Positions 51,552 to 55,392 of a stretch of DNA of 55,392 nt are shown piece by piece (within the stretch, counting starts at the first letter, position 1; each line of letters starts with the position of its first letter). The translations under genes and the position numbers were made by a program. Below the pieces are notes generated by a model. The model made no database searches, was not told the origin of the DNA, and worked only from the letters and a program-made list of their open reading frames with translations. The DNA comes from NZQO01 sp964639255 (GTDB taxonomy: Bacteria > Bacteroidota > Bacteroidia > Flavobacteriales > Flavobacteriaceae). The stretch lies in contig CAZXDP010000012.1 of assembly GCA_964639255.1 (NCBI GenBank), forward strand, positions 1 to 55,392, given 5' to 3'.

Positions 51552-51862
51552 TATTCCATGATTTTCACCGAAATTGGGTCTAATCGTTTTCCGTTCTTCT
51601 CTACGGTTACCTCAACTTTCTGGTCCTCCTGTAGTTCAGAGAAATCAACGGGCTGTCCGTTCCTGGTCAGCTCTGTCATATCCGTAAAATACAGTTCCAA
51701 GGTCTTGTTATCGGCTATGGTAACGTAGATTTCGGTTTTTTCAGGTTCTACTTCCTTAATGGTACCTTGATAGGTGCCAGAGTCTACCACATCGGTACTT
51801 TCGCCACAGGCAACTGCCAAGAGTAGGGTAAGCGATAGAAATAAAAAGGTAAAGCGTTTCAT
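51551..51862 (-). CDS. Small lipoprotein (103 aa)
   Basis: Lipoprotein signal with the lipobox LAVAC, then a beta-rich domain of about 80 residues (GTYQGTIKEVEPEKTEIYVT; DMTELTRNGQPVDF; VEVTVEKNGKRL), an OB-like or DUF5666-like pattern. It is translationally coupled to the DUF2231 gene, so the two probably work together in the envelope. Confidence 0.8.
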   Translation of the reverse strand: MKRFTFLFLSLTLLLAVACGESTDVVDSGTYQGTIKEVEPEKTEIYVTIADNKTLELYFTDMTELTRNGQPVDFSELQEDQKVEVTVEKNGKRLDPISVKIME

Positions 51863-51989
51863 AGGTGTGTTTTTTAAAATTTGTGTTCAAAGGTACGTAT
51901 TTAGGTACGAATTGGAAATGGAAATGTGGAAGGTAATAATTAAATAATATACTGAATGTTGAAGTAAAAATAGAATGTAATATGCGCCT

Positions 51990-52370
51990 TTAAACTAAGA
52001 GAGTTCGTAGTGGTGAGGCACGACCCCAAAAAGAACTTTCCGAAAATCCCCAACTGTAGTGAGTTGGGGACTGTAGTAGCGAGAGGGAGACTTGAACTCC
52101 CGACCCGACTTTAACGTACTTAGGGAGAATCGTCTCGTAGATAAGGCGCCTTCCCCTTCCGGATTTTAAGAAGCGCTCCCTCGCCATGGCCTCTTGCTTT
52201 GTGCGGAAGAACTCCACCTCGAGTACTACCCAGGGCCTGTACCTCAGGGTATGGCCTTTCCTTGCAAGGAAATTGTGCGAATAGAAGCGCTGGATCAGCG
52301 ATGTGGAATAGCCGATGTAGATCTTACCGTGTTTCTGCCAGTACAGGATGTATGTGACGAATTCCTCCAT
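51990..52370 (-). CDS. GIY-YIG endonuclease inserted at tRNA-Met
   Basis: From ATG 52370 the product has 126 residues. The GIY-YIG core is visible (TYILYW at 6-11, IYIGYS at 17-22, R28 and the helix EAMARERFLK). The last 45 or so residues come from reading antisense through a fragment of tRNA-Met and its terminator, so the natural end of the domain is about residue 80. It starts immediately after the tRNA terminator and ends in the second tRNA 3' copy. Small stand-alone GIY-YIG proteins are of the UPF0213/YhbQ type or homing-like. Confidence 0.8.
   Translation of the reverse strand: MEEFVTYILYWQKHGKIYIGYSTSLIQRFYSHNFLARKGHTLRYRPWVVLEVEFFRTKQEAMARERFLKSGRGRRLIYETILPKYVKVGSGVQVSLSLLQSPTHYSWGFSESSFWGRASPLRTLLV
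52042..52105 (-). repeat. Direct repeat, distal copy: tRNA-Met 3' end and terminator
   Basis: A 64-base sequence matching 52374-52437 at 62 of 64 positions (differences at 52055 and 52071), offset by 332 bases. It holds the 3' acceptor strand and T-arm of tRNA-Met and the hairpin CCCCAAC/GTTGGGG. The 5' part of the tRNA is missing, so it cannot encode a tRNA. Confidence 0.9.
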
Positions 52371-52373
52371 AAA
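52042..52373 (-). mobile_element. 332-base GIY-YIG unit downstream of tRNA-Met
   Basis: The unit consists of a GIY-YIG frame plus a second copy of the tRNA 3' end and terminator. It repairs the downstream flank in the way integrative elements restore a tRNA after insertion at its 3' end. No recombinase is encoded other than the nuclease itself. Confidence 0.6.
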
Positions 52374-52401
52374 GAAAATCCCCAACCGTAGTGAGTTGGG
52401 G
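52371..52401 (-). terminator. Terminator of tRNA-Met
   Basis: CCCCAAC (52380-52386) pairs with GTTGGGG (52395-52401); on the minus strand the T-rich ATTTTCTTT follows. Duplicated at 52048-52069. Confidence 0.8.
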
Positions 52402-52437
52402 ATTGTAGTAGCGAGAGGGAGACTTGAACTCCCGACC
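52374..52437 (-). repeat. Direct repeat, proximal copy within tRNA-Met and its terminator
   Basis: The partner of 52042-52105. It covers the last 29 bases of the tRNA gene (52409-52437) and the terminator. The boundary lies in the variable loop, so the full tRNA gene remains intact on this side. Confidence 0.9.
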
Positions 52438-52482
52438 TCCGGGTTATGAATCCGACGCTCTAACCACCTGAGCTACCTCGCC
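52409..52482 (-). tRNA. tRNA-Met (anticodon CAU)
   Basis: On the minus strand: acceptor GGCGAGG with TCTCGCT, D-arm GCTC/GAGC, anticodon loop TTCATAA (CAT), variable loop AGGTC, T-arm GGGAG/CTCCC around TTCAAGT, discriminator A. 74 bases; CCA is not encoded. The acceptor has G-T wobble at both ends and an A-C pair closes the anticodon loop. CAU could also be tRNA-Ile2 (lysidine-modified) or initiator; G1-U72 and the absence of the three G-C pairs argue against initiator. Confidence 0.93.
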
Positions 52483-52765
52483 TTATTCTATGAAAGTTTT
52501 TAATAATTCCACTTAAGTACTAACGGTTGCCATTTAAGATCAGCTCCAAAAAGTAAGCAAGCGACGCTCTTTCCGTTTTCCGTATCAGAAAAATTTACCA
52601 AAGCGGGTGCAAAGATAGAAACAAATTGATGCGCCGCAAAGTTTCGTATATTTTTTTTGTACGTACGTGCTAAGTTTTCCTTACCGTACAGCGAAAAAAA
52701 TTGAAGGTATTCTTTCCCTAGTTGCAATTAAAATATATATATTGGGCACATACTAACGAGCAACT

Positions 52766-53152
52766 ATGGACGAGAAAGTAAAATACGAACTGGAGTTCCC
52801 CATCCAAGTATCACCATCCCTTTTATACCAGTATATTTCAACGCCTTCCGGAATGAGCGAGTGGTATGCAGACAACGTAAACTCGCGCGGCGAGTACTTC
52901 ACTTTTATTTGGTCTGGAAGCGAGGAGCGTGCCAAGCTGCTTAGCAAAAAAAGCCCCGAGCGCATTAAATTCCGTTGGGTAGACGATGAGGAAACCGATT
53001 ATTACTTTGAATTGCGCATACAAGTAGACGAAATTACCAAGGATGTTTCCCTTATGGTGACAGACTTCGCTGAGGAAGACGAGGTAGAGGAGGGGAAAAT
53101 GCTGTGGGAAAATATGATATCTGATTTAAAACAGGTGCTGGGCTCTGCCTAA
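52766..53152 (+). CDS. START-like (AHSA1-type) domain protein
   Basis: The 128-residue protein is a helix-grip fold of the START_2 type: VKYELEFPIQVSPSLLYQYI, GMSEWYADNV, FTFIWSGSEERAKLL and a final helix (MLWENMISDLKQVLG). Such proteins bind hydrophobic ligands; the role here is unknown. It precedes the aminotransferase gene in a gene order conserved in Flavobacteriaceae, as I recall. Confidence 0.88.
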   Translation: MDEKVKYELEFPIQVSPSLLYQYISTPSGMSEWYADNVNSRGEYFTFIWSGSEERAKLLSKKSPERIKFRWVDDEETDYYFELRIQVDEITKDVSLMVTDFAEEDEVEEGKMLWENMISDLKQVLGSA

Positions 53153-53168
53153 ACGCACCGCGGTACCG

Positions 53169-53200
53169 TTTCCGGAACGTGCCGTTTTATAGTATCTTTG
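53169..53200 (+). promoter_or_regulatory. Promoter of the class IV aminotransferase gene
   Basis: TATCTTTG (53193-53200) is a perfect -7 box; TTTC (53169-53172) lies 20 bases upstream as a weak -33 box. The box covers the earlier possible start at 53198, which fixes the true start at ATG 53231. Confidence 0.6.
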
Positions 53201-53230
53201 CGCCGTCCCCTAAAATGGGACGGTTTTTTT

Positions 53231-54073
53231 ATGAAACATACCCAAGATGCTACGCTTCGCCCTACTTCGCATTTGCACATGGACAATCGCGCCTTTCAAT
53301 ATGGGGATGCTGTGTTTGAAACCCTGCGCGTATCAGGAGGAAAGGTTTATTTCTGGGAAGATCATTATTTTAGACTGATGGCCTCAATGCGTATTATGCG
53401 TATGGAAATTCCCATGGCCTTCACGCCCGAGTTTCTGGAAGCAACTATCCTTGACGCCGTATCGGCTTTAGAAAAAACGGCACCGGCCTACCGGGCAAAA
53501 CTTATCGTCTGGCGCAAACCAGGGGGTAAATACAGGCCCGAGCAACGGGAAGTAGATTTTTCTGTGTTGGTAGAAGACTTGGCGCAACCCTTTTATACGC
53601 TATCGGAAGGTGCCTATGAAGTTGAACTGTTCAAGGATCATTTTGTCACTTCTGGTCTCTTAGCTACCCTCAAAACCAACAACCGTGCGCTGAACATCCT
53701 AGGCGCTATTTTTGCTGAAGAAAATGGATATGAAAACTGCCTTTTGCTGAATGAGAAAAAACAGGTTGTTGAAGCCCTAAATGGAAACCTCTTTCTGGTA
53801 AGCGGTTACACTATAAAAACCCCGCCCCTGGCCGATGGTTGCCTCAACGGGATCGCCAGAAAGCAACTGTTGAAAATACTCGCCCAGCTGCCCGATTATA
53901 TCGTAGAAGAACGCTCTATATCTCCCTTCGATTTGCAAAAGGCAGATGAGCTGTTCATTACCAACGTTATTGCCGGGATTCAGCCCATTTCCAAATACCG
54001 AAAAAAAGAATATGGTAGTAGCGTGGCGAAAGAGTTGCTGGCTAAATTGAATGTCGCTGCCCGTTTGGGTTAG
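53231..54073 (+). CDS. Aminotransferase class IV
   Basis: The 280-residue PLP enzyme has NRAFQYGDAVFETLR (19-33) and the PLP-binding lysine K148 (LLATLKTNN). Members include branched-chain and D-amino-acid aminotransferases and 4-amino-4-deoxychorismate lyase (PabC). The sequence does not settle which; a PabC-like or D-amino-acid type is plausible. The stop codon overlaps that of the convergent yqgE gene (54070-54073). Confidence 0.9.
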   Translation: MKHTQDATLRPTSHLHMDNRAFQYGDAVFETLRVSGGKVYFWEDHYFRLMASMRIMRMEIPMAFTPEFLEATILDAVSALEKTAPAYRAKLIVWRKPGGKYRPEQREVDFSVLVEDLAQPFYTLSEGAYEVELFKDHFVTSGLLATLKTNNRALNILGAIFAEENGYENCLLLNEKKQVVEALNGNLFLVSGYTIKTPPLADGCLNGIARKQLLKILAQLPDYIVEERSISPFDLQKADELFITNVIAGIQPISKYRKKEYGSSVAKELLAKLNVAARLG

Positions 54074-54630
54074 TTGTAGGTAGGATTTTCCGGGGCGTTG
54101 CTCCATAAGAGGTAGTTGCCGCCAAATTCAATCATTTTTTCTTTCCAGAAAGAAGTGTAGGACTTGCCTATAAGATCATTTTTGTAGGTGTTGGGCACAA
54201 CGACCCAACTGTGAACTTCCAGTTCTTGTTCCAATTGCTCGTTTTCCCAGCCCGAGTAGCCCAGAAAAAAGCGTATTTGGTCCTCTTTGAGTTTGTTTTC
54301 CTGAAGCAATTGTATCACGGCATTAAAGTCCCCGCCCCAATAAATTCCGTTGGAAATCTCAACGCTATCCGGTATAATTTCTGGGACCCGGTGAATAAAG
54401 TAAAGATTGTCCTGTTCTACAGGACCGCCATTGTAAACGGCGTGGTTAGCGCTTATCTCTGGAATAAAATCTTTTAGGGAATACTCCAGGGGCTTGTTAA
54501 GGATAAACCCTACCGAACCGGTATCGTTATATTCCGCCAGCAACACCACCGATCTATTGAAGGAAACGTCTCCAATAATGGATGGTTCTGCAACGAGCAA
54601 TAATCCTTTGGCTGGTTTTAAGGTGGTCAT
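54070..54630 (-). CDS. YqgE/AlgH family protein (UPF0301)
   Basis: From ATG 54630 the protein has 186 residues and begins at the usual position (LKPAKGLLLVAEPSI). Family marks are FNRSVVLLAEYN, GSVGFILNKPL, YNGGPVEQDNLYFIH and FLGYSGWENEQLEQEL. A longer frame to 54660 adds ten untypical residues. The biochemical function is unknown; relatives affect gene regulation. It is convergent with the aminotransferase gene, sharing stop-codon bases. Confidence 0.93.
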   Translation of the reverse strand: MTTLKPAKGLLLVAEPSIIGDVSFNRSVVLLAEYNDTGSVGFILNKPLEYSLKDFIPEISANHAVYNGGPVEQDNLYFIHRVPEIIPDSVEISNGIYWGGDFNAVIQLLQENKLKEDQIRFFLGYSGWENEQLEQELEVHSWVVVPNTYKNDLIGKSYTSFWKEKMIEFGGNYLLWSNAPENPTYN

Positions 54631-54714
54631 ATTCCCGCTTTGGTTAGTGAAATCTAACAATTAAATTTGGAAAAACCAACAGGGAAGGCGTCATTTCTGC
54701 TTTTCCTACAAATT

Positions 54715-54742
54715 AAAACCCCGCCGTAGGGCGGGGTTTTTC
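54715..54742. terminator. Bidirectional terminator at the end of the HU gene
   Basis: AAAACCCCGCC (54715-54725) pairs with GGCGGGGTTTT (54730-54740) around GTAG. T-run on either strand. It serves HU on the minus strand. Confidence 0.88.
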
Positions 54743-54763
54743 TTTTAAAAGAAAGAGTCGTAA

Positions 54764-55036
54764 TTAGTTTACGGCATTCTGTAGCTCAGAACCAGCTTTG
54801 AATTTTACAACGTTCTTGGCAGCGATCTTGATCGTTTTTCCGGTTTGTGGATTTCTACCTTCACGGGCAGCTCTTTTGGAAACAGAGAAAGAACCAAAGC
54901 CTACCAGCGATACGCGATTGCCCTTCTTCAAGGATTTTTCTACATTGTCAAGGAAAGACTCTAGGGCTTTTTTAGCGGCGGCTTTAGTGATTCCGGCATC
55001 TTCTGCCATAGCATCGATTAAATCTGATTTGTTCAT
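54764..55036 (-). CDS. hup: HU-family DNA-binding protein
   Basis: The 90-residue protein is a complete HU: MNKSDLIDAMAEDAGITKAA, the GFGSF strand, the GRNPQTGKTIKIAAKNVVKF arm and the final helix. It bends and compacts DNA as a dimer. It has a near-perfect promoter upstream (55085-55114) and its own terminator, fitting strong single-gene expression. Confidence 0.96.
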   Translation of the reverse strand: MNKSDLIDAMAEDAGITKAAAKKALESFLDNVEKSLKKGNRVSLVGFGSFSVSKRAAREGRNPQTGKTIKIAAKNVVKFKAGSELQNAVN

Positions 55037-55084
55037 AGTTCTTCTAAATTAAATTGTTTGGTTAAACTTTAATTAATTGCTCTA

Positions 55085-55114
55085 CAAATTTAATCGGATT
55101 ATCGGTTCATGCAA
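55085..55114 (-). promoter_or_regulatory. Promoter of the HU gene
   Basis: On the minus strand TTG (55112-55114), a 19-base spacer and TAAATTTG (55085-55092) match the consensus fully. It lies 48 bases upstream of the start codon. Confidence 0.8.
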
Positions 55115-55217
55115 GGAATGACGGGCAAAATCACGCTTTTTGTTAATAACTTCGATGGTTTGTTAATAACCGAAGTCGGCCACTAGATAGCTTCCGAAGG
55201 GTAGCAATCATAGGGGT

Positions 55218-55392
55218 TTACGCCATTTTTGCGTTCCCTTCAAAAGAAAATCCATTTAAAAGAGCGGCTGCATCCATTTTCTTCTTTCCCGGCAGTTGAA
55301 GCTCTACAAGGAGTACATATCCATCTTGAACGGCTACCTTGATCTCCCGTTTCGATGTCTTTATACTGCCCGGTTCATCCGTATGGTGTTCT
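55218..55392 (-). CDS. fmt: C-terminal end of methionyl-tRNA formyltransferase (partial)
   Basis: The frame is open to the window edge and encodes 58 residues: REIKVAVQDGYVLLVELQLP, GKKKMDAAALLNGFSFE and the end GNAKMA. This matches the C-terminal domain of Fmt (LQLPGKKxM followed by a short helix and LLNG), which formylates initiator Met-tRNA. The catalytic domain lies outside the window. Location beside HU is a conserved order in Flavobacteriaceae as I recall. Confidence 0.85.
   Translation of the reverse strand, partial: EHHTDEPGSIKTSKREIKVAVQDGYVLLVELQLPGKKKMDAAALLNGFSFEGNAKMA

Noticed and set aside
52500..52727. Minus-strand frame of 75 codons beside tRNA-Met
   Set aside because: No domain, and it covers the spacer before the START-like gene, including probable promoter DNA.

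Overview
The window reads as chromosomal DNA of a Bacteroidota bacterium, most probably a marine member of the Flavobacteriaceae. Support: promoters of the TTG-N19/20-TAnnTTTG type, few Shine-Dalgarno sequences, a secreted protein with a type IX secretion C-terminal domain, RteC and ApeA proteins, a TPR-type sensor kinase with a LuxR-family partner, and the order HU, YqgE, class IV aminotransferase, START-like protein next to fmt. The backbone looks to be of middling GC content. The stretch from about 25.0 to 42.0 kb is visibly much more AT-rich, so it looks acquired. This was judged by eye; no composition was computed.

Layout. 0-20 kb is backbone: the end of a large phosphoesterase/outer-membrane barrel protein, dps, a sulfate-activation operon (cysQ, a double DUF2061 protein, cysC, cysD, cysN), a secreted FG-GAP protein, an ABC permease, hisS, several small membrane proteins, a winged-helix regulator with its membrane partner, a DUF885-like protein and a four-gene signalling cluster (lipopeptide, membrane protein, kinase, regulator). 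20-25 kb holds lipoproteins, a DUF2267 protein, a 1.3-kb gene-free repeat field and orphan genes. A composite interspersed repeat (heptamer tracts, a G/C-rich hairpin core and a third module) occurs at 6.9-7.2, 8.8-9.1, 22.2-22.6 and 23.0-23.2 kb.

25-42 kb is a defence island: an HNH/coiled-coil/DUF4407 trio, an ApeA-like HEPN protein on the minus strand, then one long plus-strand operon. Its order is XRE regulator, hsdM, hepT (HEPN toxin), a fusion of an MntA-type nucleotidyltransferase with HsdS, a GIY-YIG gene broken by an in-frame stop, a DUF262/DUF1524 (GmrSD-like) nuclease, hsdR, a GHKL ATPase and a STAS-like DUF4325 protein. The fusion of the HEPN/MNT antitoxin to the restriction specificity subunit, with its toxin one gene upstream, is the most striking feature of the window. 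Downstream, single genes of unknown function and a DUF3883 putative nuclease are separated by related fold-back elements.

42.1-46.7 kb is a compact phage- or ICE-like module of higher GC: DnaC-like loader, replication-initiator-like protein, RteC, two small membrane proteins, a DUF5675 protein, a conserved 251-residue protein and a small divergent protein. 47-55 kb returns to backbone: a zincin-like orphan, a 2H phosphoesterase, LysR with an SbtA-type bicarbonate transporter, a DUF2231 protein with a lipoprotein, tRNA-Met(CAU) with a GIY-YIG gene inserted between two copies of the tRNA 3' end, a START-like protein, an aminotransferase, YqgE, HU and the end of fmt. No integrase, transposase, rRNA or CRISPR array is visible.
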